This document shows positions 17,930 through 29,351 of a stretch of DNA of 64,000 bases, one piece after another. A program made the position numbers and the translations under genes. Below the pieces are notes generated by a model that saw nothing but the letters and a program-made list of their open reading frames with translations, searched no databases and was not told the DNA's origin. The stretch is from Hetaerina americana. Lineage: Eukaryota; Arthropoda; Insecta; Odonata; Calopterygidae. Numbering within the stretch: position 1 is the stretch's first letter; each line of letters opens with the position of its first letter. The stretch spans positions 34,284,040 through 34,348,039 of the forward strand of contig JAKTNV010000001.1 in NCBI GenBank assembly GCA_022747635.1. Reading direction: 5' to 3'.

Positions 17930-18880
17930 CAGCACTGTTATATCCCTTATTTCCATCCAAAAGGTCTATTCTCTTCCTCCATTCTCCCTCTCTACCCCAC
18001 TCTCCCAGCATTCTTCCATCCATTACTGCTTTAAGCATCCCATCGCCTCTCATCATTTTTTGCATTCACTCATGTCTAATCCAAATTTCCCCTGACAAAC
18101 TTCTCTCTCCTACCTTGCCTAGAACTTAATCATTGGCTTTCATTTCGGTCAATGATATTGCTTCCATTCTTCTCTGCCCAGTACCTCAAAAGCCTCCCGG
18201 CTATGCTTAGCCACTTACCTCAACAACCAAGTTTCCAAGTCAAAAAAACTATGCTCCATTTTAAATTTTTCACCAACTTATCCTTTATATTTTTACTTAA
18301 GTTTTCTGTCATCAGACCCATTCTTCACAAACACTTCTTTGTCCACACAATTCTTCTTTTATAGGCCTTGCAAAAACATGGTAGCACTGTTCTTTGACCT
18401 TATACTCACTTCTTCCAAAAAAGCACCGAATGAATCCTAATTGCTTATTTGCTCACATGCAGATTTTACATGTGTGCACCCCATGATAAGTCGTCAATTA
18501 AAGTAACACCCAGGAATTTCACCATATCAACTACTTCTAGGGCAACTCCAGCAAGTTTGTAAACAAAACCCGTTGATATTTTAAAGTGCAAGAAGGAAAC
18601 TTAAAAAAAGGGTGGCAGAATAGTGGGGATATTGATCATTTACTATTCTACCTGATTTTAACTCCCCTGCTTACTTTTACACCAGCCTCCAGTTCTTACC
18701 ACACAACTCCCTGCTTAGCATTTCCTCCACATTTTTATTGAAAAGAACAGGTGATAATGGATATAACTATCTTACTCCCCTGCCTAACATAGCCATCCTG
18801 ACTTACCATTGCCTTTCTCAATAGTGTTATAGACGTGACACCAACACTTAAAGGGCCATGCCCATGGGATCAGATTCCTT
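17930..18880 (-). pseudogene. Decayed RTE-type LINE, RT core and C-terminal region, interrupted
   Basis: Read on the - strand, 18860-18690 gives GNGKSGW followed by a broken RT block ending VEEM. 18364-17930 gives RRI...LMTENLSKNIKDKLVKNL, then AFEVLGRRRME and GDGMLKAVMDGRMLG. These blocks align in order with the better-preserved RTE-type copy at 60040-62690 (RRIALGKEAF..., ESFEMWVSRRME, SSGMLKTVIEGRMLG). Several stops and frameshifts are present. The stretch 18366-18600 in between belongs to another LINE family and replaces the FADD part. Confidence 0.65.
18366..18600 (-). pseudogene. Fragment of LINE family X (CR1/jockey-type RT C-terminal part)
   Basis: The - strand reads STGFVYKLAGVALEVVDMVK, then FLGVTLIDDLSWGAHM, then QLGFIRC and VKEQCYHV. 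This parallels the + strand copy at 19260-19480 (STGFAYKLAGGDLAVVDTVK, YLGVTF, WGTHIRKV). It sits inside the RTE remnant, so it is either nested or joined by deletion. Confidence 0.6.
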
Positions 18881-18894
18881 TGCAGCTGCCTGAC

Positions 18895-20410
18895 TGAGGA
18901 ACAAATGTTGCATGAACTACCTTCAATTTGGCTCCTACCTTGGGTTAAAGATTTTCTTTCAGAGTGGGAACAGAGGGTAGTCCTTGATGGCGCTAGTTCC
19001 GACAGCGTTCGAGTCACGTCGGGGGTACCTCAGGGAAGTGTGATCGGGCCGTTGCTTTTCTTGATTTTTGTTAACCATTTGAACCGCGAAGTGAAAAGTA
19101 AAACTAGGATGTTCGCGGATGACACGGTGATCTTTCGGGAGATATCTGGGGATGAGGATCGTTTTATTCTAGCGCAGGATTTAGATTGTATTACTAAATG
19201 GTGTTCTAACTGGGGATTGACTCTAAATTATAATAAATGATCAGTGGTAAATTTCTTTAAAAGATCAACGGGATTTGCTTACAAATTAGCTGGAGGTGAC
19301 CTAGCAGTAGTTGATACGGTAAAATACCTAGGTGTCACATTCACAAAAGACTTAACTTGGGGGACTCACATACGTAAAGTCTGCGGTCAAGCATATAAAA
19401 AATTGGGATTCATTAGACGCGTTGTCGGCAAAAGTGACTCGAAGGTCAAGGAACGTTGTTACCACGCTCTTGTAAGGCCTCATTTAGCATGCAGTGTGTG
19501 GGATCCGAGTGAAAAAGGTCTCATTCGGGAAATTGAGAAGGTTCAACGCCGGGCAGCCCGTTTTGTAAAAACTTCCTACGATAAAACGCAAAGCGTCACC
19601 GAAATGCTCATGGATTTGGGGTGGGAATCATTGGCTGAGAGACGATTCAATGCAAGATTGAAATTATTAAATAAATTTAGATCCGCATGTTTCACCACCG
19701 AGGTCTCGCAAATTATTCGTACTCCTACATACATTGGTCGCTTGGATCATGCATATAAAATTCGGGAAATAGATGCCAGAACTAGCCGACTCAAGGACTC
19801 CTCCTTCCCACGGACAATACGGGATAGCAACTGCAGGGTTATAGATAGCAAAAATTCCACTTGCCACCCTCAGCGTCTAAAAAATAATTAGTTGTATTTA
19901 AATGCATGCTCTTCCACTAACCTTATGTGTTTTGTTATAATAACCCATTCTTTCCGAATGACCTCATTCGTGTTCTGTTCATCTGTTTTTAAGTTTCCCT
20001 TTCAATCCCTCGTCCCTCTCCGCGGGGGGAATTTCCTGCTACCTGCAACGTTGGGTCGCATTCCCTGCCTTTTACAGACTCTTTGGGGGTAGAGTGTTTC
20101 GTGGTGCATTTTCATGTGGTAGTGATGTTTAAATTTCTTGCTTGTTGTGTCCTGGCTTCCGTGTTGTAGGATGGTTTTCGTGCTGCATCATGGGGTGCAG
20201 TTTTTTAGTTGTTTTACGGTATATGTGTTTGCATGAGTATTGGATGAAGGGATTTTAACATGAGTGTGTGCGCTGCTGTGGGTGTAATTTTCCGTGTTGT
20301 TTTTTTGCATGTGGTATTTTTCCTTTTTACGGTTGGTGACCTAACACCCCCCGCCACACGCCCTTGCGGCAGCTTGCGGGGTATTATGTAGATGTAGATG
20401 TAGATGTACC
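18895..20410 (+). mobile_element. 5'-truncated LINE, family X (CR1/jockey group)
   Basis: The copy contains the second half of the RT (18905-19891), about 0.5 kb of 3'UTR, and a terminal (GTAGAT)n repeat at about 20391-20410, the normal tail of target-primed insertion. The base composition is visibly richer in GC than the flanks, so it is probably one of the younger LINE insertions here. A second 3' fragment of the same family lies at 37345-37680, and an opposite-strand one at 18366-18600. Confidence 0.75.
18905..19891 (+). pseudogene. LINE X reverse transcriptase, C-terminal half, one nonsense codon
   Basis: Reverse transcriptase of a non-LTR retrotransposon. Visible blocks are the B/C region SGVPQGSVIGPLLFLIFVN, the catalytic FADD box (MFADDTVIFRE), and then the thumb-like C-terminal part (YLGVTF, LVRPHLACSVWDP, VQRRAARFV, LGWESLAERR). 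The frame is continuous except for one TGA at 19238-19240, after LNYNK; related elements have a Cys-type codon there. The endonuclease and the first catalytic Asp block are missing because the copy is truncated at about 18895. Confidence 0.8.
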
Positions 20411-20679
20411 TTGACCATTCTGTTATGGGTGACCCTATTAGAAACAATAATCATCGCTCCCATTGGCACATCTCTAGGGGTCATCAGAACGCACAAGTCC
20501 TTCCACCAAGTCAAGGTTGTAGTCCATGGGGGGTGGTGGTGAAAAGATTGAAGGATTGTTATCCAACTGACCCAATTACGTACTATGCTACTAAGTTCAT
20601 TTTGCTCCATAATACTACCAAGTAAGTGTAAGGGCAATATGCTACCATAAATTCCTACTAAAATATTTAACTTAGTATT

Positions 20680-20900
20680 TTACTGACTCGGATTCCCATT
20701 ACTTTCTTCGTCCTATCTGATATTCATCTTTATTCTGACTGATTTTCATCCTATCAATCCTTTAAATGTAATCTGTAATAATTACAATCCTTCAGCTGTC
20801 TGGCTACCTAGCACTGTGCCTGCAGGCCTGATCATTTGGATATCTAACAAACTTAATCAGCTCTTTACCCTCTTCATTCCCAACTTAAACCTTCTTATGG
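20680..20900 (-). pseudogene. RTE-type LINE RT fragment
   Basis: The - strand reads ELIKFVRYPNDQA, parallel to VKSVRFADDQALVCQSAK of the RTE-type copy at 61880-61920; the FADD box has become YPND. It is short and decayed. The sequence between 20411 and 20680 is not assigned. Confidence 0.5.
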
Positions 20901-23019
20901 CAACCATTTCCTTAGTATATTCATAAAAAAACATTGCTAATAATGTGCAACTCTTTTTATTCCCCAGCTAATCACTACCCATCCAATTCTCCCTCTCCTA
21001 TCCTTAATGTGTTGGCTGATTAGTTTTGGGGTGTGAAGTGAAACTTTGGTAAGTTTGAATTATCATAAAAGCCAACTACTCACACTGGGTGTGAGACCAA
21101 AGAAGACCATTTGGGTCAAGTATAAGTGGGATGCAGTAGGGTCTCCCCTAATAACTTGTACTACTATGCATACTTTATGTGCATAATAGTGTTGCCACTG
21201 TTTGCCACCTCTTCTATATCATATCCTGAGAACCATAGCAGTGTAGTCTTTACAATGGGCCGTAGTCATTGCAAGCATAATGGGCACATTGGACTTGGTG
21301 GAGGAAAAGTAGTGGCTAGACAATTTGGACGATCTTAACAACAAATGTTACAGTAAAAATACAACTAAAAATGCACGTAGAAAAAGTTATTGCCAAGCAT
21401 TAAAAATGCTGGGCAATAAATTTTTCAGATAAAAAATCACGTTTGCCTAAACAGAAAAAAATGGCCCAATACAAAAATGTACTTCACACACTATTGTGTG
21501 GATGTCAGAATTGGGTAAGCCAGAGGAAACACAAATGCTAACTAATTTTTGACTAAATGATGACCAATACTAAATGAGCTTTTAAGTGGAAATAGAATAG
21601 ATAGAGGGAGAGTATTCATGAAATAGCGTGGATTGGATGAACAAGAAACAGAGAACTATGAATTAAGTGTCCTCCCCTGGTTTCATCATACTTAGAGAAA
21701 GGATGAAAGTTGAATCATCAAGCACATTTTAGAGAGAAAAGAGCATAGGTTGAGAGAATCGAATGGAAGAAGAAAGTTATGGGTGAATATGGACAGAGAA
21801 TCTAAAGATGAAAAAAATCAGATGAAACAGAAGAGGATGTATGAAAATGCATGAAAGTGACCGAGGTGAAGGAAGTATGAAATGATATGGCAGTTGAAAA
21901 GGAAAAGGCAACAGTATGTATGTTTCCCTAATAAAACAAAAACAAAGCTTATTTTTTTTACTTTGCCTACCATGAACAGGAATGGCATGAAGGATATAAA
22001 AGTATGAGAACATATTTGATTTGATAACTGACCCAAGAATGTCAAGAAAAGAAAAGGGGTTCAGCCATGTTGTAAGGATGATGATAGGGACTCATTCCAC
22101 TACACACATCTACAAAATCTGTAATGGTTATTTGTATTTCAATAAGTATTGAAGATTTTTCAGCCAAACATTTTGTAGCAGAGGTCACAGGCAAATACAG
22201 GTTAAGATCAAAATAGCATGAAATCTTAACTTCAATCTCAACCTTTATTCATATTCATACTTTGCATTTCCAAAATATTTTTAAATAAATTAGTTGCTCC
22301 AAATAATAAAATGTCATTGTCAAATGCATATTTATTTGATACATTAAGTCAAGAAGTAATGCTAAATTAAATACATTAAGGTATCCAAAATATAAGAAAA
22401 ACAGCTGGAAAGTTAACATGAGTTCATCATACAAAACTTGATTACAATACATACACCAAAGTGATTTGATGCAGGCTAATAATCCATGTTTTAAAAGTAT
22501 TTATTTCATTTTTTTCAGATTCTGACTTAAATCTTAAGTAAATGAATTTTTATTGATAGGTATTAACTCAAGAATTGGGAAGCTATACCATTTGTACCAT
22601 ATTTTTCCGATGAGTTTTTATTTTTCCATTTAAGTTTAACAGAGCTAGGACATTATTCAGCTGATCTAAAATCTCCCAACAAAACACATACAGCCCAAAG
22701 AACACAAAATGATCATTTTTACTCCCCACTAATCGTAAGAATGTTAACATTTCCCGGGTAGCCAGTTAATGATAAAAAAGTATGGGCAAAATCGACAAAC
22801 ATTATCCAGTTACATATGTATTATACTTTTTATACACCAGAAGTATTTAAAATAGAGGCATTTATACACATATCACACAACATAATGGTGCCTTGGAGTA
22901 TGAATCGATAAAATAAGTAATAAAAACACCATGAATATGCTATATATACCACAAATGAGCAATAAATTAAATAAAATGTATGTCATCTTCGGTAATAGAT
23001 TAACAGGGAATAAATCTAA
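20901..23019. other. Intergenic, nothing recognised
   Basis: AT-rich sequence. The purine-rich stretch 21560-22080 might be another decayed LINE C-terminal part, but I could not match blocks to it. No gene is supported. Confidence 0.3.
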
Positions 23020-24197
23020 ATAAGTCAGAGGGTCTGTGGTGTGGATGCCTCTCTATTGTTGTTCCCGTGTAGTAATTTGTGAAGATGGACAAAATTGAGA
23101 TTCGAGTAGTGATTAAATACTTCATAAAGAAAGATATGAAAGCAAAGGAAATTCATGCCGACTTTCGGAACACTCCGGGGAACTCTGCTCTTTCATATTC
23201 AACTGTTGCCAAGTGGACAAACAAGCTTAGGTTTGGCCGGGACAGCTTAAATGATGATCCACTTCGTGGTCGGCTAAAATGCGCCACTACCCGGGAAATT
23301 ATTGCAAAACTGCATAAAATGATCAAGGAGGATCGCCAACTGAAAGTGTCAGAAATCACTGAAGCTGAAGGGATGTCATCTGAATGGGCAAATTACATTT
23401 TGACTATAAAATAGAATATGAGAATATTATCTGCTAAATGGGTGAGACTCTTGTCGCAAGATCACAAATGCATCAGAATGGAAATTTCCAAACAATTGCT
23501 GACCTGTTTTCAAGAGCAATCAACATGATTTTCTGTGCCGGTCTGCGACCGCAGATGAAACTTGGGTCCACTTCTATACCCCAGAGACAAAACAGCAGTC
23601 AAAGCAGAGGAAACATGTTCATTCACCACCACCACCAAAGAAAGCAAAGGTAATACGGTCGACCGGAAAGGTAATGGGTTCCGATTTCTCGGATGCAAAA
23701 GCGCTTCTGCTAATTATCTTCCCACTGATCAAACAATTATTGGACAATACTATGCTGACCTCCTGGGTCAACCACAGGAAAAGTAACATGAAAAGAGGCC
23801 AGGTTTGGCAAGGAAGAAAGTTATCTTTCATCAAGACAATGCACACCAACACAAAACTGTCATTGCCATGGTAAAAATACATAACCTAAGTTACATATTG
23901 TTGTCACACCCACTATATCCATCTGATTTGGCTCCATTAGATTTCCATCTCTTCCCCAAGCTCAAAATTTTCCTTGGTGGACGAAGAATTTCTTTAAACC
24001 AAGAACTAACAGTCAAAGTAGATGGGTATTTTGCAGGCCAGAAGGAATCTAATTTTTGAGATGGGATCAAGACATTGGAGCATCGCTGGACCAAGTGAAT
24101 TAATGTACAGGGAGACTACATTGAACAATTGAAAAGTTTCTTTGAGGTAAGTTGTTTCTTTCTATTCCATTCCGAGAACTTTTCAAATTACCCCCCT
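23020..24197 (+). mobile_element. Decayed mariner transposon 1
   Basis: The transposase remnant starts at ATG 23085 (MDKIEIRVVIKYFIKKD) and ends near 24136 in HRWTKCINVQGDYIE, the usual mariner C-terminus. The N-terminal half with two helix-turn-helix parts is open to 23413; later parts are spread over three frames. All three catalytic acidic residues remain: ADETWVHFY (about 23550), HQDNAHQHK (about 23835) and SDLAPLDFHLFPKLK (about 23930), with exactly 34 residues between the second and third Asp (DD34D). A TIR-like CCGAGAACTTTTCAAATTACCC closes the right end; I do not find the matching left TIR, so the left limit is approximate. Confidence 0.8.
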
Positions 24198-24239
24198 GGA
24201 TTATGGTGCACTTACAGCTAAGGTCATTTTTTGCTATAC

Positions 24240-25340
24240 CCATTACTTAAGAAGTGTCAAGTTCAGACCTGAGGATGTAACCTCCTTTCTCATCAACAGT
24301 ATCCTCATCTTCCAGTATTCTAGCCTGAATTTTTTTTTCATCTGAAAAATTCTCCACAAACTAATTCCATCGCTTTGTTTAGCCTTCATCTTCAATAGGA
24401 ATTTCACCTCTGTTATCCCAAATGGTATTGCTATTAGTTCTGCATTCACTGAAATGATGTCTCACGCTTTAAATGATGATTTAAATTTTCCTTTTGCAAG
24501 GTGTATAGGTCTTGATCTTTTGAATTTTCAGCTGATTTCATTTCTCAACTTTCAACAGCATACCTGCCCTTTCTCAGTCCTTAAGTTTTTATACTTTACT
24601 CTAGTTTCTACTAGGTCAAGTGCTTTATATGTAATTCATTGAACAGATCTACCTTTTACAGATCTGTTTTGGTCGATAGGTATATTTGTGACTTGTGACT
24701 GAAATCTAGTCTTAATATCTTGACATCATTCTTACGCTGATTCTATCCTGTTGCTTTTTTTCCATTACCTCTTCCAATTTCCATTGGAAATTCATCCTAG
24801 ATTGTTTCCTTCAATCTTTCTGACTCACAAAATCTCCATTCTCTCCTTGAATTTGAGATGGCATAATATTGGCACTAACTTGTGATCACTACCAATATCT
24901 GTTACCTTTATTCAACTTTTGCATTCCTTTATTCGATTCCTATATCTTTGCTTCATGAGTATGCAGTCAATTAGGTACCTTCTTAGGCTCTGACAACTTT
25001 CATGGGCATCAAGTTCATGGGTGATTCTGAGAGTGTGTTTCCCACCACCAATTTATACCGTTGATAGATTTCCAAAATCCTTTTTCAATTTTTATTTTGC
25101 TTTCGTATACTATATATTTCTTGTTTTTACTTTCTGGCCCTCTTCGATGATTGCATTGCAGTCTCAAAGCATAATTTGATTTTATTCTCATTTTACGTTT
25201 TTTATTACTTTTGGCAATAACCTCAGAAAACTTCTACTTCATTGTCATCATAGTCTGATGTTGGCATGTAAACTTCTACCACTATGGTGTGTTGTTGATT
25301 GGCAGCAGCATGCTATGCCCTCCAAATTTGTCCAAAACCA
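24240..25340 (-). pseudogene. Decayed RTE-type LINE, endonuclease region
   Basis: On the - strand the APE-type endonuclease blocks can still be read in order: VEVYMPTSDYDDNEVEVF (about 25290-25230), LIDCILMKQRYRN (about 24980-24935) and TDIGSDHKLVPI (about 24890-24855; the SDH catalytic motif). These match VYMPPSNHTEEEVDRMY and LDYILVRHRLRN of the copy at 60040. Frames are broken throughout and no RT is recognised below 24240. Confidence 0.55.
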
Positions 25341-25887
25341 AATCGCCAAATATTGTTCACAACTATTAATTCATTGAGTACCTTGCTTGTTTTGCAGCTT
25401 ACCCCGATAGCTAAAAATCAATCTACCACCTGCAGCCCAGCAGAAGCACGCGATACCTTAAATCTAAGTTACAAGCCAAAATATAATGTCCTCCCAAAAC
25501 AAAATATGGAAAGCAAAGAATTCCCTAAAAAAATGAAAAATAAGACAATTTTTATCCAAAAGCATTTAAGTGGAAGCATTCCTCTTTTTATAGAAGGGTG
25601 ATGGGACCAGAAAGAGGTTAGTATCAATAAATGATCAATTAATCATACAAGCACATATTGTTGTTTTTGTCTGATTTAATGGTAAATTATTTGAAAAATA
25701 GTACTGCTTATGTTCAAAATATGACAAACTGAAAAAAAATATCTTTAATATAGTGTTCAGTATAGATAATGAGAAGAAATATTTGATGCAGAGAGAAAAA
25801 AGGAAGGGAGGGATATAGCCAAGAGGGTATGTATTACCACACAAGACATAAAAACTTCAGGAAACAATGGCATACAACAATTAAATG

Positions 25888-26040
25888 AATAATCTCAAGA
25901 AAGAAGATCCTAAGGCCAATAAAAATAATTACGAAGAACTCCTATACCGGTATTTCGGTCACCAGGTGATCGAAATACTGGTATAGGAGTTCTTAGTAAT
26001 TATTTTTATTGGCCTTAGGATCTTCTTTCTTGAGATTATT
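25888..26040. repeat. Near-perfect 153-bp hairpin (inverted repeat)
   Basis: Two 76-bp arms (25888-25963 and 25965-26040) pair around a single central base at 25964, with only three mismatched positions by my base-by-base comparison (two of them G:T). The arms carry CTCAAGAAAGAAGATCCTAA at the base and GAACTCCTATACC nearer the tip. The hairpin touches the stop codon (26036-26038) of the RRM gene, so its transcript would carry the hairpin as the start of the 3'UTR. It resembles a foldback/MITE-type element; I see no clear target duplication or transposase. Confidence 0.85.
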
Positions 26041-29000
26041 TCTTTAACAGCCAATAGCTCCACATCCTCCATTTTAAATTAAATGAATGCTTACTGTTTT
26101 TTTCTTCATCAACTACCCATGCAGATTTGGGTTCCACTTTAGGTTTCCCCTTCAATCCTTTACGTGGGAAAAGTATGCCAATTTTGGAAAGGGCTCTGAG
26201 TTTCAGGTTTTTTTGCTTTATTTTTTCTTCTTTGGGGCCACCTTTCTTCCCTTGAGTGGTGTATTCAACATTAATCTTGCGACCATGAAGGTGCGAGTGG
26301 TGCAGCGATAATGCTTTCTGAAATGAAATGATAAAACTTATATTTTTCACACTTATACCTATCCCCCCCATAGTTATCAACCTAAAGGTTGGTTTGATAG
26401 GTAAAGGTAGAGCTCACCCATTACTAAGCCCAAGGTTGTGTGAAATTCATACGTAAGAGTAAGGGGGCCAGTTCATATCTCTGTGCCGCATATTTTTTCC
26501 CAAGAAGATTTGGTGCCCGATTAATCCCAAAGCTTGTGTGCAGGTGAGGGTGCCCAGTGGTCTCCCTATGAATTAAACCCTGACTCTCTGGTCAATAGTC
26601 CAGTGATCTACCCACTGGACTAATACATCCACTTTAAAACCAATTAACTATGCAAACTTATTTCACATTCAAAAAAATATATTGTAAACTATAATATTTT
26701 AGTACAGGTATGTTCACATATTTGTTTCACTTGTGAAAAAATACTTTATATTTTTTGCCAAATTCCACTGTTTTCTTGCCATGTGACAAGTGGAGGAGAA
26801 AATCATATATACGAAAAACACAAATAATACACCTGAGAAAGGTATAGATCATCTCTCAACCAAGATAATTTTTATAACCTGATATTAAATAAAGAAAATG
26901 AGTCCACTGTGAATACTTTCAAAATTGAACTATGAAGCTGTTACTATTGTGTCACCACAACACGATTGAATCATTAAGATAAAACCATTGACTGAGCTGA
27001 TGGATTTTATTTGAAGATGCATTTAACAATGCCATTACATATTTTAAAGCCAAACAATAATGTGGATGAAACAAATAAAAAAATACTTTTTTAATATTCT
27101 ACATAATTTAATTACCGACTTTGATGCCAATGAATTATCATCCAGAGGTTTTACTAATATATCATCATCAAATATGGACTAACATGTAAAACCAATCATA
27201 GTATTTTATTGATTTGCAAGAAATGTGTTTTTGCCAGGGTGCATGAAATGCGGAATGGAAACAAAATGTTTTATAATTATTGGCAAATAACCCCACAAAA
27301 TTACCCTACTTATCACCAATTGTATTTAATATGAATTAAGATTTAAACTGATGTTGGATATTCGCAAAGGCAAAGGTTTTTTCCGTGAAAGTAACAATGT
27401 GAATGGTTAATTAAATTGTTGCCAGATCTAATGAAATATCATCACATATATTCATAACTTTCTCAGCTGCAAGAGTTTTCTTAAAACAATATTGAGAAAC
27501 TGGGTGGCTTCCTAAAAGTTCTCACATTAATAATTTTAATTTTTATATTGCAACGTGACAGATGAGAAATACCTTTAGTTTGGTGAAATTATAAGTGATA
27601 AAGGCAACCTTTATGAAATGTGCTGGCAAACCTGACCAGGCCCTTGACGATATGGCCCAAGAAGGATATTTGATAATTGGTCGAGAGATGCCAATAAATA
27701 AACAAGAGGGGCATAAAAATAATGAACAAAATATGAAGAAGCATTATGCCAGTATAATACTATTTTAATAATATGATTTGCTACGTTTTCAAAATGGTCA
27801 TGGCATCGTATAATTGATTTCCTAGGAAGGACACAATAGCATACGTATCAATTGCCAAATATTGATCAAAATAAATGCATATTTTCCTTACATTGAATCA
27901 CTATTCCACTTGGGAAATCATAAAAGAAAAGAACACTGACTCATACTTCTATGACTCCTAATACTTGTGATTTTTCAAATTGAACAGCTACCCATGGAGA
28001 ATTGTGGTTCTCACTGCGTCTCGTTACATGAAATTTAACTTATTTAGAGCTTTAGTAAGCGAGATTCGGTATGTACCATCTATATTCCCAATTACATTAT
28101 TTACAGCTGCCATGGCATTCAGATCAATAAAGGGTTCGATGGGAAGTTTGGTTTGATATATGAGGTCTTCATTCTTGAGATGTTGATTTGATATTGTCAT
28201 GGGAGTGGGAAAAAATCAGGGTGAAGGAAATAACATGCAATAAAGTCCTTCTTCGTTACCCCAGCCTCGCGAGAGCTCCGATCCAAGAAAGACTAGGTCT
28301 GGTCGGCTTTCCTTGGGTTTATTATAATGTATTGTGACTGCATGGTATAAGATTAACTCAACACCCACAAGGTACCTGTATTGTATTAAATAGTCTGGGA
28401 AATACCCCTAGGATGGCCAACAAAATAAAGCTGTACAATGCATGGATGCATAGTGATAGAACAAAGAACTGACGACGCAGGAAAATCGTAATAATTTATG
28501 CAGAGGAAATTCTTTATCCACCAACACAAAAGCTGCAGAAATTAAACTTGAGCATGCAAACCGGAAAGATATCACGGTTTGGAAAAACAAAAAAGAGTAA
28601 AGTGCTTCTGGATTCAAGTAATCCTGAAGGGTTTGCTTATCCAAGAACGGTTAACACGTACCTCATACGTAATCCTGTCCTTCACTTCAACGTATGCAAA
28701 ACCCTTTTGTTTTTCAGTCCCCTTATGAGTAGGCACTCGGATGTCAACGACCTCTCCAGCTTTTTCAAAATGCTTTTTAATTTCTTCCTTGGTAGCCCTC
28801 GAGTAAAATAATTATCCAACAAATGAAAGAACTGTTCGGGGTATCATTAGCAGATTTGAAAAAGTTGAGAAATCTTATTCTAAAAGAAGCTTAAAGCAAG
28901 CAAATGCTGGGCGATAAAATGATTAAGAGAAAATGAGTGTTTAGGAGAATCATTTATCTTTTGAGAATTAAAAAATAATTTTATGCTACATCCTTAAGGG

Positions 29001-29351
29001 CAAAATACGGCATACATTATTATACGAGCAACTCAAAATAACCAGGGTACTTCAATTTAATACAGCACTTCTATGTCTCACATATAAACCATATTTACTA
29101 ACTCACTTGTAAGGAATGTTTCCCACAAAAATTGTGTATGGGTTCCGTTTTTTGAGACATTTTTTCGACACTTTCGCTGAATTTTCTACCTCATTCTTAT
29201 CTTTTAACTTTGTCTTCTCATTATTCTTATTCAACTTCTTTGCTGTTACTTTAATTCCAACATGTTTTTCACTCGTCTCACTATCTTTGGTAGAGTCTTC
29301 GCCACTAGCACTTAACCTGGAGTTTTTCTTAATAACACTCTCCATTATCAT
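26036..29351 (-). CDS. Single-RRM nucleolar-type protein, Nop6/nucleolin-like
   Basis: Likely an rRNA-processing RNA-binding protein. Coding exons on the - strand: 29351-29107, 28797-28662 and 26317-26036 (663 nt, about 220 aa). Residues 1-70 are Lys/Ser/Glu-rich. The RRM covers 73-150, with RNP2 at 74-79 (IFVGNI), RNP1 at 113-120 (KGFAYVEV) and a last strand LHHSHLHGRKINVEYT, the form seen in Nop6-type proteins. A basic tail follows (KKGGPKEEKIKQKNLKLRA). Donors GTGAGT and GTACGT and acceptors CTCGAG and TTTCAG are visible. The intron positions and phases, and the 136-nt middle exon, equal those of the nucleolin-like gene. The last ~20 residues look random: a fair donor (ACA|GTAAGC at about 26094) lies before them, so a further exon may exist and this stop may be an intronic one. 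The gene is divergent from AATF. Confidence 0.75.
26388..26640 (-). mobile_element. tRNA-derived SINE, copy 2 (RRM-gene intron 2)
   Basis: The reverse complement aligns through its length with the SINE at 4236-4470: a head with TAGTCCAGTGGGTAGATCACTGGACTA, a middle with GGGCACCCTCACCTGCACACAAGCTTTGGGAT, and a tail CCTATCAAACCAACCTTTAGGTTGATAACT. It is more diverged than copy 3, so it is probably older. Confidence 0.7.

Noticed and set aside
25635..25844. Small hydrophobic - strand frame
   Set aside because: AT-rich Phe/Leu/Ile composition as expected by chance; no signal or context.
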